From NCBI GenBank assembly GCA_050999155.1, contig JBPCPM010000024.1:1-27336 (forward strand): a stretch of 27,336 bases of DNA, read 5' to 3'. The position numbers and the translations under genes were made by a program. A model generated the notes under the pieces. The model worked only from the letters and a program-made list of their open reading frames with translations, was not told where the DNA came from and made no database searches. Positions within the stretch are counted from its first letter, which is position 1. Every line of letters begins with the position of its first letter. Origin of the DNA: JBPCPM01 sp050999155. GTDB lineage: Bacteria; Actinomycetota; Thermoleophilia; Solirubrobacterales; 70-9. This document shows, in pieces, positions 20,238 to 27,173 of this stretch.

Positions 20238-21406
20238 GGCGGCAGGCTATCGGCCGGGTCTGGTGCGCTCGATGGCGGATCGAGCCCGGTGCGCACGAGC
20301 AGTCCGGCGCCGTCAGCGCGGACATAGCCGGCCAGCTCCAGCGATGTGAGCGCCCTGGACGCGGCGCCGGCCTCGAAGCCGGCTGCCTGGGCGATCGCAT
20401 CCGCGTCGGCGTGCCCGGCCTCGATGGCGGCCAGAATCGGCCGTTGCTGATCGTCGAGCGCCGGGCCGCCACGGGCCTGGTGCGCGCCGGGCCCGAGCAT
20501 CAGGTCCAGGATGTCGGCCGCACCCCGGACCACGAGCGCGCCGTCCGCGAGCAGCTCGTTCGCGCCCGCGGACAGCGGCGAGGTGACGGCCCCGGGCACC
20601 GCGCCGACCGTCCGCCCCAAATCGGCTGCCACCTCAGCGGTGATCAGCGACCCCGACCGATGGGCTGCCTCCACCACGACGGTGGCGCAGGCCAGCCCGG
20701 CCATCGTGCGGTTGCGGGCCGGAAACGACCAGCGCCACGGCTGCGCCCCCGGCGGCCGCTCGGAGATCGCGGCGCCGCGGCGCACGATCCGGTCCCACAG
20801 GCCGTGGTGGCGCCGCGGGTACGGGGTGTCCGCTCCGCCCGGGAGCACCGCGACGGGCGGTCCGCCCTCGACCTCGAGCACGCCCCGGTGGACGTCCCCG
20901 TCGATGCCCAGCGCCAGGCCGCTGGCCACGACCAGCCCGGCGGCCGCCAGTTCCGCGCCGAGCTCGCGCGCCACCCCGCGCCCGTAGGCCGTGGCCCTCC
21001 GAGCCCCGACCACGGTCACGACCGTCCCGGCGTCCGCGAGAAGGTCGGCGCCACCGGCGCCGACTCCCAGCAGCACCGCCGGCGCGTCCGGCGCGTCGCG
21101 CAGCGCCGGCGGATACGCATCCGCGCACCGGCAGACCGCCCACTGGCCCGCCTGGGCGACGATCGAGCGCCGGCGGCCGTCGCCCGTTGATCCCAACGAC
21201 TCGGCGTCGAGCGCCTGACGCGCCCTCGCACCACCGCACAGCGCCCGGGCGAGATCGTCGTCGGGGAGGGCAAGCAGTTCCCGCACCCGCGATCCGGCGC
21301 GGCGGGCGGCTGCCGTCTCGATCCACCCCGCCAGGTGGTCGACCAGCCAGCACCGGCGCAGGCACGCCGCGCACGCGTCGATCGTGGGTGTCGGGTCCCC
21401 GCTCAT
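20204..21406 (-). CDS. dprA: DNA-processing protein DprA
   Basis: Protein of 400 aa from ATG 21406. DprA protects incoming single-stranded DNA and loads RecA during transformation. The N-terminus has a Cys-rich actinobacterial start (CAACLRRCWLVDHLAGWIE) and helical domain. The Rossmann-like core runs from about 125 to 300: VVTVVGARRATAYGRGVAREL, VVASGLALGIDGDVHRG, VAVLPGGADTPYPRRHHGLW, FPARNRTMAGLACATVVVEAAHRSGSLITAE. A DprA-type winged helix follows near 325-375 (ILAAIEAGHADADAIAQAAGFE). The last 25 residues are Pro/Ser-rich. The ATG overlaps the yifB stop in ATGA (21403-21406), so translation is coupled. The yifB-dprA order is the usual actinobacterial one. Confidence 0.95.
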   Translation of the reverse strand: MSGDPTPTIDACAACLRRCWLVDHLAGWIETAAARRAGSRVRELLALPDDDLARALCGGARARQALDAESLGSTGDGRRRSIVAQAGQWAVCRCADAYPPALRDAPDAPAVLLGVGAGGADLLADAGTVVTVVGARRATAYGRGVARELGAELAAAGLVVASGLALGIDGDVHRGVLEVEGGPPVAVLPGGADTPYPRRHHGLWDRIVRRGAAISERPPGAQPWRWSFPARNRTMAGLACATVVVEAAHRSGSLITAEVAADLGRTVGAVPGAVTSPLSAGANELLADGALVVRGAADILDLMLGPGAHQARGGPALDDQQRPILAAIEAGHADADAIAQAAGFEAGAASRALTSLELAGYVRADGAGLLVRTGLDPPSSAPDPADSLPPWPPPARSPSP

Positions 21407-22887
21407 CGGTCACCACCTCGCCGGCGGAGGGCCAGTGCCTCGGCGACGTGGTCGGCCTCCACCTCCTCGGCCGCTGCGAGGTCCGCGATGGTCCGGGCGA
21501 CCCGCAGCAGCCTGTCGTGTCCCCGGCCGCTGAGGCCGTGCAGGCGCTGGCTTCGCTCAACGAGGTCCTGGGCGTCCTGGGTGAGGACGAGCCTGCGCAC
21601 GCCGGCGGTGTCGATGTCGGCGTTGGCGTGCCCGGCACGTTGCATCGCGCGCTCTCGGGCGCGCGTCGTGCGCTCACACACGGCGACCGACCCCTCCCCC
21701 GCCTCGCCGGCCATGCCGGATGCGGATGGCTGCCCGATTGCCAGCTGGATGTCGATCCGGTCGGCGAGGGCCGCGCTGAGGCGGGTCCGGTACCTCTCGA
21801 CGGCGACCGGTGCGCATCGACACCGGGGATCGGAGTCACCGTGACCGCAGGGACACGGGTTCGCCGCCGCGGCGAGCTGGAAGCGGCAGGGGAGCGTGAC
21901 CGTGTGTCGGGCCCGGGCGATGCGAATGGTCCCCTCCTCCAGCGGCTGGCGCAGCGCCTCGAGGGTCGCGCGAGGGAACTCGGCGAGCTCATCGAGGAAC
22001 AGGACCCCGCGGTGGGCCAGCGTGATCTCCCCGGGCCGGGGTGGCGAGCCTCCACCGAGCAGCCCGGCGCGCGAGACGCTGTGGTGCGGGGCACGGAACG
22101 GTCGGCGGCCGGCCACCGGCGATCGACCGCGGATCCCCGCGATCCGCGCCACCTCGAGCCGCTCGTCGGGGGCCAACGGCGGAAGGAGCCCCGGCAGCCT
22201 CCGCAGGGCAAGCGACTTTCCCGACCCTGGCGGCCCGGTGACGAGGAGGTGGTGGCCGCCGGCGGCGGCGATCTCGAGGCCCCGGCGCATGACCGGCTGT
22301 CCGCGAAGGTCCACGAGGTCGGGCTCGGGCTGGTGGTCGCCCCGTTCCCGGGGCGGATCCGGATCCCGTGGCTCCGCTTCCCCGGAGGCCAGGGCGACCA
22401 GCTCGCCGAGCGACTGCACCGGGACGATGCGCAAGCCGTCGACCAGGGTGGCGTCGCCGGCATCGGCCGACGCCACGGTCAGGGAGTCGCTGCCGGCGTT
22501 CCGGGCCCCCTCGGCCATCGCCAGGGCCCCCGCCACCGGCCGCACCGAGCCGTCGAGGCCCAGCTCGCCGGCTACCGCTCCCCCGTCGAGCGAGCCCTCG
22601 GGAACCTGGCCCGACGCAGCGAGCACTGCAGCCGCTATCGCCAGATCGAGCGCGGGCCCGGCCTTGGGCACGTCGGCCGGAGCGAGGCTGACGGTGATCC
22701 GCCGCAGCGGGAACTCGAAGCCCGAGTTGGCGATGGCCGCGCGCACACGCTCGCGCGACTCCCGCACTGCTGTGTCCGGGAGCCCGACCAGCGAAAACGC
22801 CGGCAGGCCCCGGGCGACGTCGGCCTCGACCCAGACGGGACGGGCCTCGACGCCGACGAGGGTGAAGGTGCGGACTCGGGCAAGCAC
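21403..22887 (-). CDS. comM: YifB/ComM-family Mg-chelatase-like AAA+ ATPase
   Basis: Protein of 494 aa from GTG 22887, chosen because VLARVRTFTLVGVEA is the typical family start; the frame is open to 23061. The N-terminal Lon/ChlI-like domain (residues 1-170) includes GLPAFSLVGLPDTAVRESRERVRAAI. The ATPase follows: Walker A GPPGSGKS at 218-225, FRAPHHSVS, Walker B GVLFLDELAEF at 294-304, then the Cys cluster NPCPCGHGDSDPRCRC typical of this family (near 340-355), and RLSAALADRIDIQL. The C-terminal domain ends with LRVARTIADLAAAEEVEADHVAEALALR. In Haemophilus, ComM is a helicase that promotes branch migration in transformation, fitting its coupling to dprA. It is divergent from yraN. Confidence 0.95.
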   Translation of the reverse strand: MLARVRTFTLVGVEARPVWVEADVARGLPAFSLVGLPDTAVRESRERVRAAIANSGFEFPLRRITVSLAPADVPKAGPALDLAIAAAVLAASGQVPEGSLDGGAVAGELGLDGSVRPVAGALAMAEGARNAGSDSLTVASADAGDATLVDGLRIVPVQSLGELVALASGEAEPRDPDPPRERGDHQPEPDLVDLRGQPVMRRGLEIAAAGGHHLLVTGPPGSGKSLALRRLPGLLPPLAPDERLEVARIAGIRGRSPVAGRRPFRAPHHSVSRAGLLGGGSPPRPGEITLAHRGVLFLDELAEFPRATLEALRQPLEEGTIRIARARHTVTLPCRFQLAAAANPCPCGHGDSDPRCRCAPVAVERYRTRLSAALADRIDIQLAIGQPSASGMAGEAGEGSVAVCERTTRARERAMQRAGHANADIDTAGVRRLVLTQDAQDLVERSQRLHGLSGRGHDRLLRVARTIADLAAAEEVEADHVAEALALRRRGGDR

Positions 22888-23029
22888 GACTGCGATGCTC
22901 CCGTCCGGCGGTGCGCGAGACCCGCACGGCGTGTAGCGGTTCGCACGCACACGGATCGGTGACAGACACGGAGCCCGGTCCTGACGGTGCGTGCGCCACC
23001 TGTGACGCCACGGCAACGAGGCTGGGTCC

Positions 23030-23404
23030 GTGACCGCTGCCCGCCAGAAGCTCGGACGCATGGCCGAAGAGGAGGCCTGCCGGCGCGTTCATTGTTCCGG
23101 GACCGTGATAGCCCGCAACGTGCGCACGCGGCACGGCGAGATCGACGTCATCGCCATCGAGGACCGGTCGCTGTGCTTCATCGAGGTCAAGGCGGGACAC
23201 CAGGCGGCGCGCGCTGGTCCCGAACGCCCGGCCCTCGCGGTCGATGCCCGCAAGCAGCGCCGGATCCGGCGGCTGGCCGCGACCTGGCTGTCGGAAGGCC
23301 CGGTGCTGCCCTACTTCGACGACATCCGCTTCGATGTCATCGGCGTGACGATCGACCGCAGCGGCGCGATCTGCGACGTCGAGCACCTCCGGGGAGCGTT
23401 CTGA
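23030..23404 (+). CDS. yraN: YraN family (UPF0102) nuclease-fold protein
   Basis: Protein of 124 aa from GTG 23030, usual length. The family pattern is clear: GRMAEEEACRRV at the N-terminus, ARNVRTRHGEIDVIAIED with the Glu/Asp of a PD-(D/E)xK-like site, and FIEVKAG completing it; then ALAVDARKQRRIRRLAATWL and IRFDVIGVTI. It is predicted to be a Holliday-junction-resolvase-like protein; its biochemical role is unproven. In most actinobacteria it lies between rnhB and yifB in the same direction; here it has the expected position but the opposite strand, making it divergent from yifB (142 nt between starts) and convergent with rnhB. Confidence 0.93.
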   Translation: MTAARQKLGRMAEEEACRRVHCSGTVIARNVRTRHGEIDVIAIEDRSLCFIEVKAGHQAARAGPERPALAVDARKQRRIRRLAATWLSEGPVLPYFDDIRFDVIGVTIDRSGAICDVEHLRGAF

Positions 23405-23465
23405 GGTGGGGCCGCCGGCGTCCCGCCCCTGCCCGCGCCCCGCGCAGCCCAGCGGTCTCGCGCGA

Positions 23466-24224
23466 CTAGCCGGCCAGCTCGAGCTGGTGGTAGGCCACCG
23501 AGGCGAACGACCGGCGGTGCAGCGCCGTCACGCCGCGCTCGGCGATCGCGGCCCGGTGCGTCGGCGTCGAGTAGCCGACGTGCTCGTCGAAGCCCCAATG
23601 GGGAAAGCGCGTGGCCGCGCGGTGCATGTACCGGTCGCGGCTGACCTTCGCGATCACCGAAGCGGCGGCGATGGCGGCGCTGGTGCGGTCGCCGCCCTTG
23701 ACCGCGCGGTGCGGCAGCCCGAGGTCAGGCAGCGCGAAGCCGTCGACCAGGCACAGCGAGCCGGCGACCGCCACGCGACGCAGGGTGTCGCGCAGCGCCT
23801 CGAGGTTCGTCACGTGCAGGCCCCGCCGGTCGATCCCCGGCGCGCAGCGGGCCGTGACGGCCACGCGGGTGGCCGTGCGCATGATCACGGGGTAGAGGGC
23901 CTCGCGGCGCTCGGCGTCCATGACCTTCGAGTCGTCGAGGCCGCCGAGGGCCAGGCGGTCCGAGCGGTTGATCGCCTCGAGGTCCAACAGGACCGCGGCC
24001 GCGACGAGGGGTCCGGCCAGGCAGCCGCGCCCGGCCTCGTCGGCTCCGGCTACCAGCCGGTGGCCGAGGGAGCGGTCGTGGGCGAAGAGCTTGCGGGCGC
24101 GCAGCCGGCGCCGCGCCTCAGAGGGTGCCGACGCGCTTCGGCGGCCAGTACGTGAGGAACGCGCGGCCGATGATGTTGTCGTCGGGGACGGGTCCCCAGA
24201 ATCGGCTGTCGTCGCTCGCCCCAC
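23466..24224 (-). CDS. rnhB: Ribonuclease HII
   Basis: Degrades RNA in RNA/DNA hybrids and removes single ribonucleotides from DNA. Signatures: LVAGADEAGRGCLAGPLVAAAV with the catalytic Asp-Glu pair, GLDDSKVMDAERREALYPVI, CLVDGFALP with the third acid, KGGDRTSAAIAAASVIAKVSRDRYM, and FDEHVGYSTPTH. The start is unresolved. Family-like sequence begins at about 24115 (RLRARKLFAHDRSLG), but no ATG, GTG or TTG occurs in frame before it until GTG 24224, which lies 107 nt inside lepB. Either the long overlap is used, adding about 35 non-conserved residues, or a rare codon such as CTG 24104 starts the protein. The coordinates give the full open frame from the first canonical start. Confidence 0.9.
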   Translation of the reverse strand: MGRATTADSGDPSPTTTSSAARSSRTGRRSASAPSEARRRLRARKLFAHDRSLGHRLVAGADEAGRGCLAGPLVAAAVLLDLEAINRSDRLALGGLDDSKVMDAERREALYPVIMRTATRVAVTARCAPGIDRRGLHVTNLEALRDTLRRVAVAGSLCLVDGFALPDLGLPHRAVKGGDRTSAAIAAASVIAKVSRDRYMHRAATRFPHWGFDEHVGYSTPTHRAAIAERGVTALHRRSFASVAYHQLELAG

Positions 24225-24669
24225 GGTTGTCGCCCATCATGAAGAAGTGTCCGGCGGGGATGCGGAACTCTTTGTCCAAGTTGCAGGAATCCCCGCCTCC
24301 GCAGGCCCGGGAGAAGCTGTCGGGGATCCGCTTGCCGTTGACGATGGGATGGCCCTGGACGATCTTCAGTCGGTCGCCCGGCCCGGCGACCACGCGCTTG
24401 ATGAACGTCTGTCGGGACTTCTTGTCGGTCGGCTTCGGGCACGCCTGGTTGAAGTCGTGATCGGCTCCACACTCGTTGCTGTCGGCACCCGCCGGCGGGT
24501 TGAACACCACGACGTCGCCGATGTCCGGGTCGCCGAGGTGGGTGCCGACGCGGTTGACGATCACGCGCTGTCCGATGGTCAGGGTGGGGACCATCGACTC
24601 CGACGGGATGCGGTACGGCTTGACGAGAAACGCCTGGATGACCAGGGCCAGGCCCAGGGCGACCGCCAC
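24118..24669 (-). CDS. lepB: Signal peptidase I
   Basis: Protein of 183 aa from GTG 24669. The N-terminus is the membrane helix (AVALGLALVIQAFLV) directly followed by the active site: Ser25 in RIPSESMVPTL and Lys91 in FIKRVVAGPGD. GHFFMMGDNRGASDDSRFWGPV is the conserved box E. A Cys-containing insert (Cys67, Cys77) and SRACGGGDSCNL could form disulfides outside the membrane. The frame stays open upstream to the rplS stop, where CTG (24721-24723) overlaps TGA as CTGA; the extra segment (LIPRPQSPAGALIELVVIV) also looks family-like, so the true start may be an unusual one there. The enzyme cuts signal peptides, such as that of the DUF4397 protein in this window. It is downstream of rplS in the conserved actinobacterial order. 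Confidence 0.94.
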   Translation of the reverse strand: MAVALGLALVIQAFLVKPYRIPSESMVPTLTIGQRVIVNRVGTHLGDPDIGDVVVFNPPAGADSNECGADHDFNQACPKPTDKKSRQTFIKRVVAGPGDRLKIVQGHPIVNGKRIPDSFSRACGGGDSCNLDKEFRIPAGHFFMMGDNRGASDDSRFWGPVPDDNIIGRAFLTYWPPKRVGTL

Positions 24670-24719
24670 GATGACGACGAGCTCGATGAGCGCGCCCGCT
24701 GGAGACTGCGGGCGGGGGA

Positions 24720-25379
24720 TCAGTCCTTCTCCGGTTTGTCCGAGGACTCGGCCGCCTCGGCCGCTTCCTCCCCACCGGACTCCGCCTCCGGCTCCCCGCC
24801 GCTTTGTGTCTCGGCTGCCGCCGAGTCCGATTCGACAAGACCCTCGTCGGCCACCTCGGCCTGCAGATCGGTCTCCTTCTCCGAGCCGTCCTCGCCGATC
24901 TCCCCGTCGTCATCGGGCATCTGGGGCTCGACTCCGGCGGTGTGTGAAGCTTCCTGGGCGTGGGCGTCGGGATGCGCGTCCTCGCCGAGCTCACCGCCAT
25001 CGGCCGCCGGCACCATCGTGCCCTCCTCGACCGTGCCCCAGCGACGCTCGGCGATGCGGGCGCGCTTGCCGACCCGGTCGCGCAGGTAGTAGAGCTTGGC
25101 CCGGCGCACGTCGCCGCGCGACGCGACCTCGAGCTGCTCGATCTTGGGCGAATGCAGCGGGAACGTCCGTTCCACACCGACACCGAAGGACTGCTTGCGC
25201 ACGGTGAAGGTCTCGCGTGCCCCGGAGCCCTGGCGCTTGATGACAGCGCCCTCGAAGACCTGGATGCGGCGGCGGGTGCCCTCGACGACCTGGAAGTGCA
25301 CGCGGACGCGGTCCCCGGATTGAAACACGGGGACGGCGCGGGTCTGCGCCTGCTCGATGCTGTCGATGATCGTGCTCAT
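24720..25379 (-). CDS. rplS: 50S ribosomal protein L19 with long acidic C-terminal extension
   Basis: Protein of 219 aa from ATG 25379. Residues 1-115 are normal L19: AVPVFQSGDRVRVHFQVVEG, RRRIQVFEGAVIKRQG, ETFTVRKQSFGVGVERTFPLHSPKIEQLEV, RAKLYYLRDRVGKRARI. L19 sits at the 30S-50S interface. Ordinary L19 ends soon after this; here about 100 further residues follow that are almost entirely acidic/Ala/Gly/Ser (EKETDLQAEVADEGLVESD, GGEEAAEAAESSDKPEKD). The extension has no repeat unit or known domain and is probably disordered. It is in frame with no sign of a frameshift, and its stop abuts the lepB region. A possible promoter lies in the 119-nt gap after trmD. Confidence 0.95.
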   Translation of the reverse strand: MSTIIDSIEQAQTRAVPVFQSGDRVRVHFQVVEGTRRRIQVFEGAVIKRQGSGARETFTVRKQSFGVGVERTFPLHSPKIEQLEVASRGDVRRAKLYYLRDRVGKRARIAERRWGTVEEGTMVPAADGGELGEDAHPDAHAQEASHTAGVEPQMPDDDGEIGEDGSEKETDLQAEVADEGLVESDSAAAETQSGGEPEAESGGEEAAEAAESSDKPEKD

Positions 25380-25444
25380 GGAGAGGTGGCCACCGGGGCG
25401 GCACGGGGCCGAAAGAAACGCGGGCCGGGGCCCACGCGACGACG

Positions 25445-25450
25445 AATATA
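25445..25450 (-). promoter_or_regulatory. Candidate -10 element upstream of rplS
   Basis: TATATT on the minus strand is the only all-A/T hexamer in a very GC-rich 119-nt gap between trmD and rplS. It would place a transcription start about 58 nt before the rplS ATG. No convincing -35 is seen, so this is tentative. Confidence 0.35.
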
Positions 25451-25498
25451 GCGAACGACGCCCACCCGAGCCGGGGCCCGCGCGCCCGCTGGGGCTGG

Positions 25499-26185
25499 TC
25501 AGTCCTTCTTCTCGCCGGCCTGTTGGGTCTCCTCGCGCTGGCGGCTCTGTTCCTCGCGCCATCGCTGGATCCGGCCGTGGTCGCCGGAGCGCAGGACCTC
25601 CGGCACCTCCCAGCCGCGGTAGTCGGGCGGGCGGGTGTAGTGCGGGTACTCCGGTCGCCCCTCCAGAGCGTCGCTGTAAGACTCCTCCATGGCGCTGTCG
25701 GGGTGACCCAGGGCGCCGGGCCGCTTGCGCAATACGGCATCGGCGACCACCATTGCGGCGAGCTCGCCGCCCGCCAGGACGTAGCGGCCGATCGAGATCG
25801 CCTCGGCGCACAGGTGATCGCGGACGCGCTGGTCGAAGCCCTCGGAGCGCCCGCACAGCAGGCCCAGGTGAGACTCGGCGGCGAGCTCGCTCACCAGCGC
25901 CTCGTCGAGCAGTCGCCCGCCGGGCTCCAGCGTGCACAGCCGCACCTGCGAGCGGTCGGGCCCGTAGGTGGCCTCCAGCGCCGCGTCGACCACATCGACG
26001 CGCATCACCATCCCCGCGCCGCCCCCGTACGGCGCGTCGTCTACCTGGCGGCCGGTCAGCGGGGTCGAGGCCCGGTAGTCGACAGGTCGCAGCTCGTCGC
26101 CGTCCTTCAGCGCGTTGTCGACGTGGCGCTGGGTGGCAAACCAGCCGAACCACTCCGGGAACAGGGTGAAGACGTCGATCCTCAC
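25499..26185 (-). CDS. trmD: tRNA (guanine37-N1)-methyltransferase
   Basis: Protein of 228 aa from GTG 26185; the open frame extends to 26389 but RIDVFTLFPEWF is the standard start. It methylates G37 of tRNAs, preventing frameshifts, with S-adenosylmethionine bound in a trefoil knot. Signatures: VDDAPYGGGAGMVMRVDVV, LLCGRSEGFDQRVRDHL, and the knot segment AISIGRYVLAGGELAAMVVADAV; GALGHPDSAMEESYSDALEGRPEYPHYTRP is the family's C-terminal region. The C-terminus is Gln/Glu/Lys-rich. Its GTG overlaps the rimM stop by 4 nt (GTGA at 26182-26185), so the two are coupled, as in many bacteria. Confidence 0.97.
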   Translation of the reverse strand: MRIDVFTLFPEWFGWFATQRHVDNALKDGDELRPVDYRASTPLTGRQVDDAPYGGGAGMVMRVDVVDAALEATYGPDRSQVRLCTLEPGGRLLDEALVSELAAESHLGLLCGRSEGFDQRVRDHLCAEAISIGRYVLAGGELAAMVVADAVLRKRPGALGHPDSAMEESYSDALEGRPEYPHYTRPPDYRGWEVPEVLRSGDHGRIQRWREEQSRQREETQQAGEKKD

Positions 26186-26661
26186 GGCTGCTCGCCGAGT
26201 CCGAGAAAGGCGCGATCGACCTCGATCGTCCGTCCCGCCACGTCGATCGAGCGCACGGCGTCGCCGATCAACGGGACCATCAGCGTGCCGCCGTCGATCT
26301 CCAGGGCGTCGACGGTCGGGCCGTACCAGACCCCGGTGACCTCCCCCACTCCCACGACCTCGCAGCCGACCAGCTCGTCGCCGAGCCACTCGCCGGCACC
26401 GAGGCGCAGACGGCTGCGCTCGACGAGCAGCGCCTTGCCGCGCTGCTCACCCGGCTTTTTGACCTCCTTGAGGCGAACGATCGGCCGCGCGGCTGTGCCC
26501 TTGCGGCCGTTGACCTTCACCGCGCCGACCGACTCCAGGCGTAGCTCGCTCCCGGGGGCCAGCAGCTCCCAGCGCTCGGTCGCGCGCTCGAGGCGAAAGA
26601 AGCCGTCGAGGCCGTGAGGCTTGCCGACGAAGCCGAGCCGCACCCAGTCGTCGGCGGTCAC
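26182..26661 (-). CDS. rimM: Ribosome maturation factor RimM
   Basis: Protein of 159 aa from GTG 26661, usual length. It assists assembly of the 30S head around ribosomal protein S19. The N-terminal barrel has VRLGFVGKPHGLDGFFRLE and RPIVRLKEVKKPGEQRGKALLVER; the C-terminal PRC-barrel has WLGDELVGCEV, VGEVTGVWYGPTVDALEIDG, LMVPLIGDAVRSIDVAGRTIEVD. The order rpsP-khpA-rimM-trmD is preserved; the gene follows khpA by 14 nt and overlaps trmD by 4 nt. Confidence 0.96.
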   Translation of the reverse strand: MTADDWVRLGFVGKPHGLDGFFRLERATERWELLAPGSELRLESVGAVKVNGRKGTAARPIVRLKEVKKPGEQRGKALLVERSRLRLGAGEWLGDELVGCEVVGVGEVTGVWYGPTVDALEIDGGTLMVPLIGDAVRSIDVAGRTIEVDRAFLGLGEQP

Positions 26662-26675
26662 GGCGCCCGGCTCGC

Positions 26676-26906
26676 TCAGTCGAGAATCTCCAGCGTCACG
26701 CGGCGCTGCTCGCGGGTCGCGGCAGCGCGGGCGACGGTACGAAGGGCGGCGGCAACACGTCCTCCGCGTCCGATGAGGCGACCGAGGTCCTCCTCCGCAG
26801 CGGTGATCTCGATGACGACGTCACCGTCGGTGTCGTGCTCGGTGACCTCGACCGCGTCCGGGTCCTCGGCAAGCGAGCGGGCGAGAAACTCGACGAGCTC
26901 GCGCAC
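26676..26906 (-). CDS. khpA: KH-domain RNA-binding protein KhpA
   Basis: Protein of 76 aa from GTG 26906, with GAGGG upstream. It is a single type-II KH domain: the GxxG loop is in LGRLIGRGGRVAAALRTVARAA, flanked by VVIEITAAEED and a last strand RVTLEILD. In other bacteria KhpA pairs with KhpB (EloR/Jag) and binds many RNAs, influencing cell division and elongation. Its location between rpsP and rimM is the standard one. It is separated from the rpsP stop by 9 nt. Confidence 0.95.
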   Translation of the reverse strand: MRELVEFLARSLAEDPDAVEVTEHDTDGDVVIEITAAEEDLGRLIGRGGRVAAALRTVARAAATREQRRVTLEILD

Positions 26907-26915
26907 GGCGAGCCC

Positions 26916-27173
26916 TCAGCGGGTGCCGGTGGCCCCGACGCCCTGGCTGCGCAGAAGGCGCGCCACGGTCGGCGAGGGCTGCGCGCCGCGGCCGAGCCAG
27001 TGCTCGGCGCGCTCGGTGTCGACGACGATGGTCGACGGCTCGGTCTGCGCGTTGTACTGGCCGATCGTCTCGATCGCGCGACCGTCGCGCGGAGAGCGCT
27101 TGTCGGCGACGACGATGCGCCAGACGGGGTTCTTGTGCGAACCCACGCGGGTGAGGCGGATGCGAACGGCCAT
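26916..27173 (-). CDS. rpsP: 30S ribosomal protein S16
   Basis: Protein of 85 aa from ATG 27173 (MAVRIRLTRVGSHKNP); the frame is open to 27314 but the extra part is not S16-like. Family motifs: RIVVADKRSPRDGRAIETIGQYNAQTEP, then ERAEHWLGRGAQPSPTVARLLRSQGV. S16 is needed for assembly of the small subunit body. It is the first gene of the conserved minus-strand cluster, and its promoter should lie in the remaining 160 nt of the window. Confidence 0.96.
   Translation of the reverse strand: MAVRIRLTRVGSHKNPVWRIVVADKRSPRDGRAIETIGQYNAQTEPSTIVVDTERAEHWLGRGAQPSPTVARLLRSQGVGATGTR

Noticed and set aside
19323..20300. TPP riboswitch linked to thiD
   Set aside because: thiD begins inside dprA and no THI-box sequence is visible before it or before dprA.
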